64,000 bases of DNA from Promicromonospora iranensis (GTDB lineage Bacteria; Actinomycetota; Actinomycetes; Actinomycetales; Cellulomonadaceae). The notes beneath the pieces are model-generated. The model saw nothing but the letters and a program-made list of their open reading frames with translations, was not told where the DNA came from and ran no database searches. Location of the stretch: assembly GCF_028994775.1 (NCBI RefSeq), contig NZ_JAJQMN010000008.1, positions 124,001 through 188,000 on the forward strand. The letters are read 5' to 3'. This document shows, in pieces, positions 36,123-45,038 of this stretch; within the stretch, counting starts at the first letter, position 1; each line of letters begins with the position of its first letter. The translations under genes and the position numbers were made by a program.

Positions 36123-36779
36123 CTAGCGCCGGCGGAGGCTGGAGACCACCGAACCGACGACGAGGATCACGCCCGCCGCGCCCAGCAGCACGATCAGCGC
36201 GACGCCCAGGTCGAACATCACGCCCGCGGAGACTGCGAGGATGCCGAGCCCGACCGCGATCACGATCAGCCCCCACACCGCCGTCCCGACCCGCGGGCCG
36301 CGCCGCACGGAGGCCTGCGCGGGCTGGACCTGCTGGACGGCCTGCCCCTGGGCGGGCTGGGACTGTGCCGGTCGTGGCTGCGCGGTCTGTGCGGTTCCGG
36401 TCTCGGTGCCCGACGGCGGAGCGGTCGCCTCGGGCGTGTCCGGCACCTCGGGCGCGGGGTCGCGCAGCGGGGCGAGCGGGTCCGAGTCGTCGTGGGTCGG
36501 GGCGTCCTGGACGGCGGCCGCTGCCGCCTCCTGCTCCTGTGCCCGTGCCGCGGCGACGCCGTAGGCCGGGTGCACCTCGCCCTCGGGTGCGGGTCCCTGG
36601 GGGAGCTGCTGGGTGGCCTGGGCGATCTCCTGCGTGGGCGGGGTCTCCGCCGCGGGCAGCACCTCGGTGGTGTCGGGGTCCTGCGGGTTCTTGTTGTCCA
36701 TGGTTTCGCTCGTGTCCTGGCCCTCGGGCCGGCTCGGGGTCTTGCTCGGGTTCTTGTGGTCGCTCGTGTGCTCGGTCAT
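36123..36779 (-). CDS. Hypothetical protein, disordered tail plus two C-terminal helices
   Basis: A 218-residue protein with a long hydrophilic, Pro/Gln/Ala/Thr-rich N-terminus (1-~160), then two membrane helices (about 165-185 and 190-210) and a basic end (SLRRR). The same organisation occurs in small membrane proteins next to PspC genes. The ATG follows GAGGGAG and the gene starts 11 nt after the stop of the PspC gene, so it is probably co-transcribed with it and part of the same envelope-stress unit. No catalytic motif is visible. Confidence 0.7.
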   Translation of the reverse strand: MTEHTSDHKNPSKTPSRPEGQDTSETMDNKNPQDPDTTEVLPAAETPPTQEIAQATQQLPQGPAPEGEVHPAYGVAAARAQEQEAAAAAVQDAPTHDDSDPLAPLRDPAPEVPDTPEATAPPSGTETGTAQTAQPRPAQSQPAQGQAVQQVQPAQASVRRGPRVGTAVWGLIVIAVGLGILAVSAGVMFDLGVALIVLLGAAGVILVVGSVVSSLRRR

Positions 36780-36790
36780 GGCGCGCTCCC

Positions 36791-38470
36791 TCACTTGGTC
36801 TCGCTCACGATGACTTCGCCCGCGCCGGCCTCGATCTGGAGGCTGAGCACCGCGCCGTCCTCACCGACCTCGTCGCTCGCGAAGTAGTTGTTGCTGTTCA
36901 TGCCGCTGGCGGCGCGGTCCTGGTCGTCGACCCGCCACTGGACGGTGCCCGCGGCGACGTAGGCGTCCGCCTCCACCGCCACGTCGTCCGGCACCATCAC
37001 GACGGTCTGGCCCGCGCCGAGCTGGATCGGCACGACCACCGGCGCACCCGGCTCGACCTCGGCCAGGTCGAGCTCCGTGAGGTCGATGACCGGGTCGCCC
37101 CACTGGACGTAGAAGCCGTTCTCCGCCTCCCGCACGGTCTGCACCGTGACGGTGCCCTCGGTGATGGTGACCGCGTCCGGGTTGTCGGGACCCGACATGC
37201 TGCCCTCGATCGCACGACCGCTCGAGATCGCGTCGTCCGCCCAGTACGGGCCGACGGCCCCGGCGACCATCACGTAGGTGAAGCCGAACAGCATGGCGAC
37301 GATCGCGAAGAACCCGAGGATGCCGCTGGTACGACCGCGCATGGCGGAGACGAGGATCGCGATACCGAGCGTCACGGTCCCGACACCCAGCCAGACCGCC
37401 GCGACCTGGGCGGCGTCGTCCGGCAGGCCGGAGGCGTTCAGCCGGTGCAGGCCCAGGAGCAGTGCGCCGGTCAGCAGGATGACACCCACCGTGATCCCGA
37501 CGGTGGTGCCGCCCGGGCCACGGTGGGCACGGGCCGGCGGCGGGGTGTAGGTCGGCTGCGGCGGGGACGTCGGGGTCGGCCCGGACCGGTACGGCGCCTG
37601 CGCCGGGCGGTAGGGGGCAGGGCTCGCGCCGGTCGCGTAGACCAGGCCGTCGGACCTGCGGTAGTCCACCGGCGGTGCGGGCGTGAAGTGGGCGGTGGCG
37701 CCGGGGTCACCGGGACGCTGGGGCGCAGCGGGACCGGTCGGCGTACCGGGGGTCGGTGCACCCGGGGTAGGAGCTCCCGGAGCCGGCGTACCGGCGGCGA
37801 ACGTCCCAGGTGCCTGCATGCCGGGTGTGGGTACGCCCGGTGCTCCGGGGACCAGGCCGCGACGGGCCGCGGAGGTGTCGCGGCGCCGCTGCACACCCTG
37901 CACGATCAGGTAGAAGACCACACCCAGCACGGCCAGCCAGAAGAAGAAGCCGAGCCACTCCCAGCCGCCGTCGTCCCACCAGCCGCCCGGGCCGCCCCAG
38001 GCGAAGCCGGTCAGGAACACGGCCACCGAGCCGAGCATCGCCACGTCGAAGTCGCCGCGGGCCGCCTCCTGGAGGTGGATGCGGCCGTCGCGCTCGGGGA
38101 GCAGCGCCCAGCCGATGCCGTAGAGGATGAGGCCGAGCCCGCCGAGGAAGAAGCTCACGATCAGGATGCCGCGGACCAGCAGCGGGTCCCAGCCGATCCG
38201 CTCGGCGACGCCGCCGGCGACGCCGCCCACCCAGCGCTGGTCGGAGCGGGGGAACAGAGCACGGCGGATCGATGCGAAGAAGCCGGACTCCGGGTAGGGC
38301 TTCTGCCCGGAGGTGGCGGGTGCAGGATCGACCGTCGGGTCGGTCGCTGGATCGGCAGCCGGCTCGAAGGCCGGGCCGGCGTAGTTGGTGTCCGGGCCGA
38401 CCGGTCTGGCGTCGGCCGAACCGCCCGGCTGGTTCGTGGCGCCCTCAGGACGCGTCTCGTCGGTGCTCAT
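36791..38470 (-). CDS. PspC-domain membrane protein, LiaF-like C-terminus
   Basis: A 559-residue protein with a PspC domain at about 65-120 (RRALFPRSDQRWVGGVAGGVAERIGWDPLLVRG then a helix), further helices, a ~110-residue Pro/Gly/Ala/Thr-rich linker, four more helices, and a C-terminal beta domain (VVMVPDDVAVEADAYVAAG) like the adhesin/LiaF-type DUF that senses or restrains envelope-stress kinases. It is divergent from a kinase that also starts with PspC. The ATG at 38470 was chosen (CAGCAT -10-like element 6 nt upstream); a GTG/ATG 12 codons earlier is possible. Confidence 0.85.
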   Translation of the reverse strand: MSTDETRPEGATNQPGGSADARPVGPDTNYAGPAFEPAADPATDPTVDPAPATSGQKPYPESGFFASIRRALFPRSDQRWVGGVAGGVAERIGWDPLLVRGILIVSFFLGGLGLILYGIGWALLPERDGRIHLQEAARGDFDVAMLGSVAVFLTGFAWGGPGGWWDDGGWEWLGFFFWLAVLGVVFYLIVQGVQRRRDTSAARRGLVPGAPGVPTPGMQAPGTFAAGTPAPGAPTPGAPTPGTPTGPAAPQRPGDPGATAHFTPAPPVDYRRSDGLVYATGASPAPYRPAQAPYRSGPTPTSPPQPTYTPPPARAHRGPGGTTVGITVGVILLTGALLLGLHRLNASGLPDDAAQVAAVWLGVGTVTLGIAILVSAMRGRTSGILGFFAIVAMLFGFTYVMVAGAVGPYWADDAISSGRAIEGSMSGPDNPDAVTITEGTVTVQTVREAENGFYVQWGDPVIDLTELDLAEVEPGAPVVVPIQLGAGQTVVMVPDDVAVEADAYVAAGTVQWRVDDQDRAASGMNSNNYFASDEVGEDGAVLSLQIEAGAGEVIVSETK

Positions 38471-38519
38471 GCCTCCATGCTGGTCGACGGGCGCTCGCTC
38501 CGGCATCGGGACCTGCCCT

Positions 38520-38535
38520 GAACCAACCCTGGTTC
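38520..38535. promoter_or_regulatory. Operator candidate between PspC gene and kinase
   Basis: GAACCA-N4-TGGTTC palindrome in the divergent region 38471-38605. A plausible site for the NarL-type response regulator encoded at 40021. Confidence 0.4.
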
Positions 38536-38605
38536 CCCCTGCTCGGCACCCTGAGATCGAGGCTCATCCGTGTTCAGGGGGGCCTGGACATGTGACGATC
38601 AGGGT

Positions 38606-40024
38606 GTGAACCAGAGACTTACCCTCCGCCGGCCGGGCAAGGCCGGACCGGGATACAGCGGCCGCTGGGTGGCCGGCGTCGCCGCGGGCCTGGCGGCGCA
38701 CACGGGCGTGCCCGTGTGGCTGGTCCGGCTCGGGTTCCTGGTCCTCGTGTGGTTCGCGGGCGCGGGCCTCGTGGCCTACGTCTTCTGGTGGGCCACCGTG
38801 CCCGCCGGGGTCCCCACGGTGCCCGACGACACGGTCCCCGTCGACCGGCGCCGGCTCGCGCCGCGCCTGACCACCGACGCGAACGCCGACGCCGGCGCCG
38901 CCGACCGTGCGGCATCCCTCGTCGACCGGCTGCGGCTCTCCGGGCCGGTGTCCCGGCTCGCGGTCCGCGACATCTGGATCGGTGTGGTCCTGCTGTCGAG
39001 CGCCGCGCTGATGATCGCGCTCCGCGCGGACTGGGACCCGGTCGCATCCTGGGTGCTGCCGGCGCTCATCGGCCTGGGCGGCGTCGCGCTGGCCTGGAGC
39101 CAGGTCGACGCGACCGAGCGGGACCGCTGGGTGGGTGGCTCGAGCACCGGCCTGCGGTCGCGGACGGCGCTGCTGCGGCTCGCCGGCGGCGTCGTGCTGA
39201 CCATGCTAGGTGTCCTGATGCTGGTCGGGCAGGACACTCCCGCGAGCGTGCTGATGCAGGCCACCATCGCGTCGGTGGCGATGGTGGCCGGCATCGCACT
39301 CGTCTCGCTGCCCTGGTGGTTCCGGCTGGTGCGCCAGCTCGGTGACGAGCGTGCCGCCCACGCCCGCGAGGCCGAGCGCGCCGACATCGCCGCCCACCTG
39401 CACGACTCGGTGCTCCAGACCCTCGCCCTGATCCGCGCTCAGGCGTCCGACCCGGAGGCCGTGTCCCGCATGGCCCGCGCCCAGGAGCGTGAGCTCCGTG
39501 GCTGGCTCTACGACGACCGGCAGGAGCCGGGCACGTCCGTGGCCGCCGAGCTGAAGGAGCTCGTCGCCGAGATCGAGGACGCCGTGGCGCCGCTCACCGT
39601 GGAGACCGTCGTGGTGGGTGACTGCCCGCCGACCGAGGCCACCTCGGCTCTGCTGCAGGCGGCTCGCGAGGCGCTGCTCAACGCGTTCAAGCACGGTGCG
39701 CCGCCCGTGTCCGTATACCTTGAGGTCACCGACGCCGTGGCCGAGGTGTTCGTCCGCGACCGCGGCGACGGCTTCGACCTCGAGGAGATCGCGCAGGACC
39801 GGTTCGGCGTCCGGGAGTCGATCCTCGGCCGGGTCCGCCGTCGGGGCGGCACCGCCGAGGTGGTCAGCCGGCCCGGCTGGGGTACCGAGGTGCGGCTCCG
39901 GATGCCGGTGGACAAGCCGGCGAACGGCGACAAGAAGACCGAGAAGAACGAGAAGAACGGCAGGGCGCGGGCCACGGCGGGCCCGGGTGCTGCGCCCACC
40001 ACGGCGGAAGGTGCGACGAGATGA
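38606..40024 (+). CDS. PspC-domain sensor histidine kinase (HisKA_3 type)
   Basis: A 472-residue kinase. Residues ~18-65 are a PspC domain (SGRWVAGVAAGLAAHTGVPVWLVRL), followed by four more helices to ~240, then the HisKA_3 dimerisation helix with phospho-accepting His266 in IAAHLHDSVLQTLALI, and an HATPase domain with LLQAAREALLNAFKHG (N box) and RDRGDGFDLEEI (G1 box). It is LiaS/DesK-like. The GTG at 38606 is chosen; a GACGAT element ends 6-7 nt upstream. The stop overlaps the response regulator start by 4 bp. A Lys/Glu/Asn-rich tail follows the ATPase. Confidence 0.92.
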   Translation: MNQRLTLRRPGKAGPGYSGRWVAGVAAGLAAHTGVPVWLVRLGFLVLVWFAGAGLVAYVFWWATVPAGVPTVPDDTVPVDRRRLAPRLTTDANADAGAADRAASLVDRLRLSGPVSRLAVRDIWIGVVLLSSAALMIALRADWDPVASWVLPALIGLGGVALAWSQVDATERDRWVGGSSTGLRSRTALLRLAGGVVLTMLGVLMLVGQDTPASVLMQATIASVAMVAGIALVSLPWWFRLVRQLGDERAAHAREAERADIAAHLHDSVLQTLALIRAQASDPEAVSRMARAQERELRGWLYDDRQEPGTSVAAELKELVAEIEDAVAPLTVETVVVGDCPPTEATSALLQAAREALLNAFKHGAPPVSVYLEVTDAVAEVFVRDRGDGFDLEEIAQDRFGVRESILGRVRRRGGTAEVVSRPGWGTEVRLRMPVDKPANGDKKTEKNEKNGRARATAGPGAAPTTAEGATR

Positions 40025-40716
40025 CAACCCAGGCGACGGCGGCAGGCGGCGGGCTGGTGCCGCTCCCGGTGCCCGTGGTGCTCGTGGACGACCACCATCT
40101 GTTCCGCACGGGCGTGCGTGCCTCGCTGGACGACCGGGTGACCGTCGTGGGCGAGGCGTCCGACGTCGACTCCGCGGTGGCCCAGGTGCACGAGCACCGT
40201 CCGCCCGTCGTGCTGCTCGACGTGCACCTGCCCGGCGGTAACGGCGGTGGTGGTGCCGAGGTGGTGCAGCGCTGCACCGACCTGCTGGCCGAGGGGGTGC
40301 GGTTCCTCGCGCTGTCGGTGTCCGACGCCGCGGAGGATGTCGTCTCCGTCATCCGCGCCGGTGCGCGAGGCTACGTCACGAAGAACATCGCTCCGTCGGA
40401 GCTGTCGTCGGCGGTGGTACAGGTGGCCGGCGGCGACGCCGTCTTCTCGCCGCGGCTGGCCGGGTTCGTGCTGGACGCGTTCGGCGCCTCCGCGAACGAC
40501 ATCGCCGTCGCGGACGACGAGCTCGACCGGCTCTCGAAGCGGGAGCAGGAGGTCATGCGCCTCATCGCGCGCGGCTACTCCTACCGCGAGGTCGCGAGCG
40601 AGCTGTTCATCTCGATCAAGACCGTGGAGACCCACGTGAGCGCGGTGCTCCGCAAGCTGCAGCTCTCGTCCCGCTACGAGCTGACCCGCTGGGCGGTGGC
40701 CCGCCGGCTGCTCTGA
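40021..40716 (+). CDS. NarL/LiaR-type response regulator
   Basis: A 231-residue two-domain regulator. The receiver has the acidic pair in VVLVDDHHLF, the phosphorylated Asp67 in VVLLDVHLPGG, and a Lys in GYVTKN; it carries a Gly-rich insertion (GGNGGGG). The LuxR-type HTH is at about 168-228 (LSKREQEVMRLIARGYSYREVASELFISIKTVETHV). It overlaps the kinase gene by ATGA and forms the output of the PspC/kinase system, likely acting on the divergent PspC promoter. Confidence 0.93.
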   Translation: MTTQATAAGGGLVPLPVPVVLVDDHHLFRTGVRASLDDRVTVVGEASDVDSAVAQVHEHRPPVVLLDVHLPGGNGGGGAEVVQRCTDLLAEGVRFLALSVSDAAEDVVSVIRAGARGYVTKNIAPSELSSAVVQVAGGDAVFSPRLAGFVLDAFGASANDIAVADDELDRLSKREQEVMRLIARGYSYREVASELFISIKTVETHVSAVLRKLQLSSRYELTRWAVARRLL

Positions 40717-40921
40717 CCTGAGTGACAGCCGCCCACCTCGCTCGTGCGGGTCGCCGAGCGGATGAAGATGGTCGAACCGGTCCCACCTGCTAGTTCGCAT
40801 TGATACGCTGCTGTGCCCCAGCGGGGGAGCGTTTGTCGGAGGGGGCATCGGCGGGGGTTGTTCCTCGTGCCGAGCTGATGACGGCTGACCCGACCGATTC
40901 GAGACGAAGAAACCAACCTCC

Positions 40922-41800
40922 ATGCGGACGAGTCGACTCATCAGCCTCATGATCGCGCTGATCGCCGCCATCATCTGGATGGTGAGCACCTACGCGAACG
41001 CATCGAACTCCTGGGACCCCTTGAACTTCGTCCTGCGGATCGCGGCGGGGGCCGTGACGATAGCCGCCGCCGCGGAGTGGCTCGTGCTGAGCGTCCGCGA
41101 GAGCCGCAGGGAGGGCCTCCGCTCCGGCCGGACGACGGGCCTCCACGCGGGTGGCCCTCGCAGGCAGGCGGCCCGGCACGGGGCTCCGGCGGAGCAGGGC
41201 CCGACACCGGCGGAGCCGATCCACGAGCCGGTGGTGCCCCTCTCTGAACCGGCCGCATCAGGTCTGGATCCGGTGGTGCCGGGCCGGCAACCGGCCGCGC
41301 CGGTCCCGGATCTGATGGTGCCAGGCCCGCAACCGGCAGCGCCAGGCCCCGACCCGGTGGTGCCGACGTCGATGCCGCCGGGCGCCGCCGCGTACGCGCC
41401 CGGCCGTGCGTCCGCCGTCCGGCGCAGCGCCGGCTCCGCAACGGTGGTCGACAAGCTCTTGTCGGTGTTCGGTCGCCGTCGCGTGCCGGCGCAGGACCTG
41501 GCGCTGGTCGCCGGCGGCGGTGCCGTGCTGGTCGTCGCGTACCTGATGGAGCGCAAGGTCCGGCGGGTGGTGGTCCGCGTCGGGCTGGACGCGGTGTCGG
41601 TGGCGTCCCTGGAGGCGGCGCTGGGCGCCGCGCCGCACCGGGTGTTCGGTACGCAGCAGCCCGCGCGCGGGAGGTTCGACCGGTCCGCGTACACGCAGCT
41701 CGAAGGCGCCTCACGGTCCGGGGCCTGGAGCATCGCGGTACCGACGGCTGACCTCGACCTGCTGCGGTACGTCCTCGCGCGAGCGGACGAGGTCCCCTGA
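40922..41800 (+). CDS. Hypothetical membrane protein with Pro-rich repeat linker
   Basis: I do not recognise this 292-residue protein. It has two N-terminal helices (about 5-25 and 37-58), then a ~90-residue linker with imperfect repeats of the type PVVPGxQPAAPxPD, and a C-terminal folded region from ~140 with a hydrophobic segment DLALVAGGGAVLVVAYLM and a possible small domain (VGLDAVSVASLEAALGAAPH ... SIAVPTADLDLLRYVLA). A TACGCT box at 40803-40808 could start a leader of about 105 nt. It is unlikely to be part of the preceding two-component operon given the 205-bp gap. Confidence 0.65.
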   Translation: MRTSRLISLMIALIAAIIWMVSTYANASNSWDPLNFVLRIAAGAVTIAAAAEWLVLSVRESRREGLRSGRTTGLHAGGPRRQAARHGAPAEQGPTPAEPIHEPVVPLSEPAASGLDPVVPGRQPAAPVPDLMVPGPQPAAPGPDPVVPTSMPPGAAAYAPGRASAVRRSAGSATVVDKLLSVFGRRRVPAQDLALVAGGGAVLVVAYLMERKVRRVVVRVGLDAVSVASLEAALGAAPHRVFGTQQPARGRFDRSAYTQLEGASRSGAWSIAVPTADLDLLRYVLARADEVP

Positions 41801-41852
41801 GCACAGGCAGGCTGAGCCACAGGCAGGCTGAGCACAGGCAGGCTGAGCACAG
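41797..41852. repeat. 15-bp tandem repeat at the end of the hypothetical gene
   Basis: CTGAGCACAGGCAGG occurs three times and two-thirds of a fourth (41797-41811, 41812-41827 with one inserted C, 41828-41842, 41843-41852). The first copy contains the TGA stop. Confidence 0.9.
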
Positions 41853-41854
41853 CG

Positions 41855-41889
41855 GAGGGCGGGACCACCTGGCTGGTGGCCCCGCCCTC
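41855..41889. terminator. Bidirectional terminator hairpin
   Basis: Arms 41855-41869 and 41875-41889 pair over 15 bp with one A/C mismatch and a 5-nt loop, between convergent genes. Confidence 0.85.
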
Positions 41890-41942
41890 TGTGCGTGACT
41901 ACTGCTGTCCGGACAGCGGTGCTGCCTGCCCGGCGGTGCGGA

Positions 41943-44792
41943 TCACTGCCCCGAGAGGGGCGGCGTGATCTGGATCAGCGCCGAGGTGTTGCCCTTGAAC
42001 GCCTTCTTGAGATGGATCACGGTGCCGTAGCCGACCCCGTCGTCCTCCGGGTCTCCGGTGCCGGTGATGGCACCGATGCCGTAGTCGTTCCCGAACTCGT
42101 CCGGCAGGAGCTGACCGCGCTCGTCGACCATCCGCACCGTGTAGGGCGAGTTGTCGACGGACGGCACCACGGTGGACGCGTCGTTGTCGCGGTAGTACAG
42201 ACCGCCGTTGTCGTTCAGCTCGAGCCCGGGGTACCAGCCGGAATCGTCCGTGAACGTGCGCACCGGTGCCTGCGCCCCGAAGTCCGTGCAGAACTCCTCC
42301 GTGGTGTCCGTACCCGTGATGCACTCGGTGAACGGGTACGTCGGCCGGAGGCCGAACGCCACGTTCGACGACTGCGCACGGGACGGGACGTTCTTCAGCA
42401 CCGACGTGTCCGGCGTGGCCGAGTCGTCGCGGCGCAGCGGGTCGAAGTGGCTGTCCACCAGCAGCAGACCGCCCTTCGGCCCGGTGCTCGGGAGCGCCGA
42501 CAGGTTGCTCAGCACGTGGTTGGCGTTGCCGTACGTGGTGTCCCGGTACCAGACGAGCATGCCGGGCGCGTTGTACGCGATCTTCTCGACCTTCCACGCG
42601 TCGGACTGCGGTGCCGCGTACGTGGAGTCGTACCCGTACTTCAGTCCTTCGTCGAAGCCGTCCAGGTTGCGCCATTCGACCAGGTAGTACTGCGCCTGGA
42701 CCGACGAGCCCGAGGTGGTGTGCCAGCCGGCACCGGTGGTGTCGACGAACGTCGTCGTCTCCGCGGTCCAGCCCGGGTCGGTCGTCTCCACGTCGTCGCT
42801 CCACACGACCGTGTCACCGCTCGTGAGCTCGAAGTCGTCGGAGAACCAGCCCCGCTCCACGAAGGCCGCGTCCGTGGCGTAGCGCAGCCGGACGTCCACC
42901 GTGGTACCGGCGAACGCGGACAGGTCCACGTTCAGGTGGGCCCAGCCCTCGGTGGTGCCGGTCAGGCCGTACTTCTTCTGGCCGAAGTCGGCCATGCGGC
43001 CGTTCGGGTCCGCGTACCCGTCCGGTGTGGTGACCTCGGCGCCCGTGTCGTCGAGGACCTTCTGCTCCTCCCAGGTGGCGCCACCGTCGGTGGAGACCTC
43101 GACGAAGCCGTAGTCCCAGTCCTCCTCGATCACGTAGTCCGCCCAGAAGGAGAACGTCGCGTCGACCGGGACGTCGATGGTGCGTGACAGGCGCGCGTCG
43201 GCCCAGTCCTGGTCGGCACCGGAGTACCACATGTTCTCGCCGCTGTGCGGCGTGCCCAGCGTGATCTCCTTGTCCGGCAGGTTGACCTTGACGCCGTCCT
43301 CGGTGCCCCGCAGCGGGCGGGAGGCCTGGCCCACCTTGACGGCGGTCCTGTCGTCTCCCGGGTTCACCTCGACCGGGTCCACCCAGCCCAGCACCCACTT
43401 GTCCCAGATGCCCATGTGCGTGGGCATCGACTGGAAGATGGGGCCCGCGTGCGAGCCGGAGCTCATCAGGTCCCAGAAGTCGACGTCGGAGTCGCCGCCG
43501 CTGGCGGTGTCGTAAAGGTCGGGCAGGCCGAGGTCGTGGCCGTACTCGTGGGCGAACACGCCCACGCCGGAGTCCTCCGGCTGCACGATGTAGTTGGACA
43601 GCTTCAGGTCGGTGCCCGGGATGGAGGCGCCACCCGCGACGGCCGACGAGTGGGCCCAGATGGCGTACGTGCCCTGTTCGCCGCCGCCCCCCGACTTGTC
43701 CTCGCCCGCGTGGACGAGCACCACGTGGTCGATCACGCCGTCCGGCTCGAGGAGGTTGCCGTCGTTGTCACGGTCGGCCTGGTCCTCGATGTCGTAGTCG
43801 GCCCACGGGAAGTCGGGCCGCATCTCGGCGAGCGCCGCCACGGCGTCGATGGGCAGCTGGCCCGGTCCGAGGGGGTTGTCGGGGTGGCCGTTCATGGACT
43901 GGTAGGCCCCGGCCTCCCACTCGCCCTCGTCGTTCTGGAAGCAGCGCTGAGCGCCGTAGTAGCCCTCGGAGTGCGGCACCGTGACCCAGGGCGTGGCCTC
44001 GCCCGAGACGGTGTAGGCGCCGCGGGACATCTCCTCGTACATGTTCTTCATGGTGTAGCCGGAGATGTCGAAGCCCGGCTTGCCGTCCGGCCCGGTGAGG
44101 TCCGTGCGGACGCGCTCGGTGATGCCCTCCTCGGTGAAGAGCATGTCGTCGAAGTGCTCGGACGAGAAGTCCTCGACCCACATCGTGTTGTTGTCCGGCT
44201 GCGATGCGTCGGCCGGGTTCGGGATGTTGTTGTGCAGCGGGCCGTTCTGGACGTTGCCCGGCATGCATTCCGACGAGCCCCAGTAGGTGGGCACCATCTG
44301 GTCGGTGAAGTCGTCGTTCGCGTTCTCGTTGAACTCGACCAGGATCGTCAGGAGCTTGGCCTCCTGGGTCTTCGGAGCCCGCTTGTACCGGGACTCCTTG
44401 ATCTTCTTGGGGCTGGAGCCGGTGACGACCGCCTGGTTCTCGAGCTCGGCCAGCTGCTGTGCGGCCGCGGGGTTGCCGCCGGCGAACTTCTTGTCGACCT
44501 CGTCGGAGGCGGCCTGGACGGAGGCGTCCACGCCGACGCCGGTCTCGCCCTCGGCCTGGTGGACGATGGTGCGGCCGCCGGGCGTGATCTCGACGTCGTC
44601 GTCGATCTCGGGTTGTGCGGCGACATCCGCATAGTTGATGTAGTGCTCGGAGCGCTGGATGGCCGGTGCGCTGCTGCCGGAGGCCGACGCCGTCGTCGCT
44701 CCTCCGGTCGCGGCGAGCCCGGCGACGGCGAGCGCGATGGCAGGCATCGCGGCCACCGTGCACCGCAGCGCACGTCGTTTCTGTGTTCTCAT
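41943..44792 (-). CDS. Secreted M6 family metalloprotease (immune inhibitor A-like)
   Basis: A 949-residue extracellular zinc protease. Residues 1-38 are a signal peptide (basic start, hydrophobic core, ASASG), followed by a propeptide-like acidic region. The catalytic zinc motif HEYGHDLGLPDLYD is at 415-428 (His415, Glu416, His419), the form typical of M6 enzymes. Downstream come WDLMSSGSH (met-turn region), the conserved M6 C-terminal beta domain with FSFWADYVIEEDWDYGFVEV and a VPR-like end (KGNTSALIQI). The ATG has GGGAG upstream. It probably degrades proteins or peptides in the environment. It stands alone. Confidence 0.93.
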   Translation of the reverse strand: MRTQKRRALRCTVAAMPAIALAVAGLAATGGATTASASGSSAPAIQRSEHYINYADVAAQPEIDDDVEITPGGRTIVHQAEGETGVGVDASVQAASDEVDKKFAGGNPAAAQQLAELENQAVVTGSSPKKIKESRYKRAPKTQEAKLLTILVEFNENANDDFTDQMVPTYWGSSECMPGNVQNGPLHNNIPNPADASQPDNNTMWVEDFSSEHFDDMLFTEEGITERVRTDLTGPDGKPGFDISGYTMKNMYEEMSRGAYTVSGEATPWVTVPHSEGYYGAQRCFQNDEGEWEAGAYQSMNGHPDNPLGPGQLPIDAVAALAEMRPDFPWADYDIEDQADRDNDGNLLEPDGVIDHVVLVHAGEDKSGGGGEQGTYAIWAHSSAVAGGASIPGTDLKLSNYIVQPEDSGVGVFAHEYGHDLGLPDLYDTASGGDSDVDFWDLMSSGSHAGPIFQSMPTHMGIWDKWVLGWVDPVEVNPGDDRTAVKVGQASRPLRGTEDGVKVNLPDKEITLGTPHSGENMWYSGADQDWADARLSRTIDVPVDATFSFWADYVIEEDWDYGFVEVSTDGGATWEEQKVLDDTGAEVTTPDGYADPNGRMADFGQKKYGLTGTTEGWAHLNVDLSAFAGTTVDVRLRYATDAAFVERGWFSDDFELTSGDTVVWSDDVETTDPGWTAETTTFVDTTGAGWHTTSGSSVQAQYYLVEWRNLDGFDEGLKYGYDSTYAAPQSDAWKVEKIAYNAPGMLVWYRDTTYGNANHVLSNLSALPSTGPKGGLLLVDSHFDPLRRDDSATPDTSVLKNVPSRAQSSNVAFGLRPTYPFTECITGTDTTEEFCTDFGAQAPVRTFTDDSGWYPGLELNDNGGLYYRDNDASTVVPSVDNSPYTVRMVDERGQLLPDEFGNDYGIGAITGTGDPEDDGVGYGTVIHLKKAFKGNTSALIQITPPLSGQ

Positions 44793-44929
44793 GCGTTCTC
44801 CCCGATCAGGCCGTCAACATTGGTCGCGTGACGGCACGGCAGAAGGCCGCGAAGATGGCGGCGTCTGCATGCCTACCGGAACTCGACCGGCGACGAAAGG
44901 GGCGTTGGAATCTTTTCTGTCTTTGGCGG

Positions 44930-44956
44930 CCGAATTCACCCACAGAATGAATTCGG
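44930..44956. promoter_or_regulatory. Palindrome upstream of M6 protease
   Basis: CCGAATTC and GAATTCGG arms with an 11-nt centre, ~140 bp upstream of the protease start, in a locally AT-richer stretch. Candidate operator or weak hairpin. Confidence 0.35.
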
Positions 44957-44974
44957 GCGAAAACGGCGGAGTTA

Positions 44975-45038
44975 CGTTGAGTGCTGGGTAGCTGCCGGGT
45001 TGATGGCCTTCGCGCCGGCAGCTACCCAGCACTCAACG
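44975..45038 (-). terminator. 24-bp perfect stem ending the sulfur operon
   Basis: Arms 44975-44998 and 45015-45038 are perfect complements over 24 bp, loop 16 nt. The TGA stop of the siroheme synthase gene (45033-45035) lies inside the stem. It terminates the operon and insulates the protease promoter. Confidence 0.85.

Noticed and set aside
35519-38521. 1000-codon open frame on the plus strand opposite glycosyltransferase and PspC gene
   Set aside because: Antisense of two recognised genes; composition is artefactual and no domain is present.
41797-41852. 15-bp repeats considered as iterons of an origin
   Set aside because: They lie between a gene end and a terminator, with no rep gene or AT-rich unwinding element nearby.
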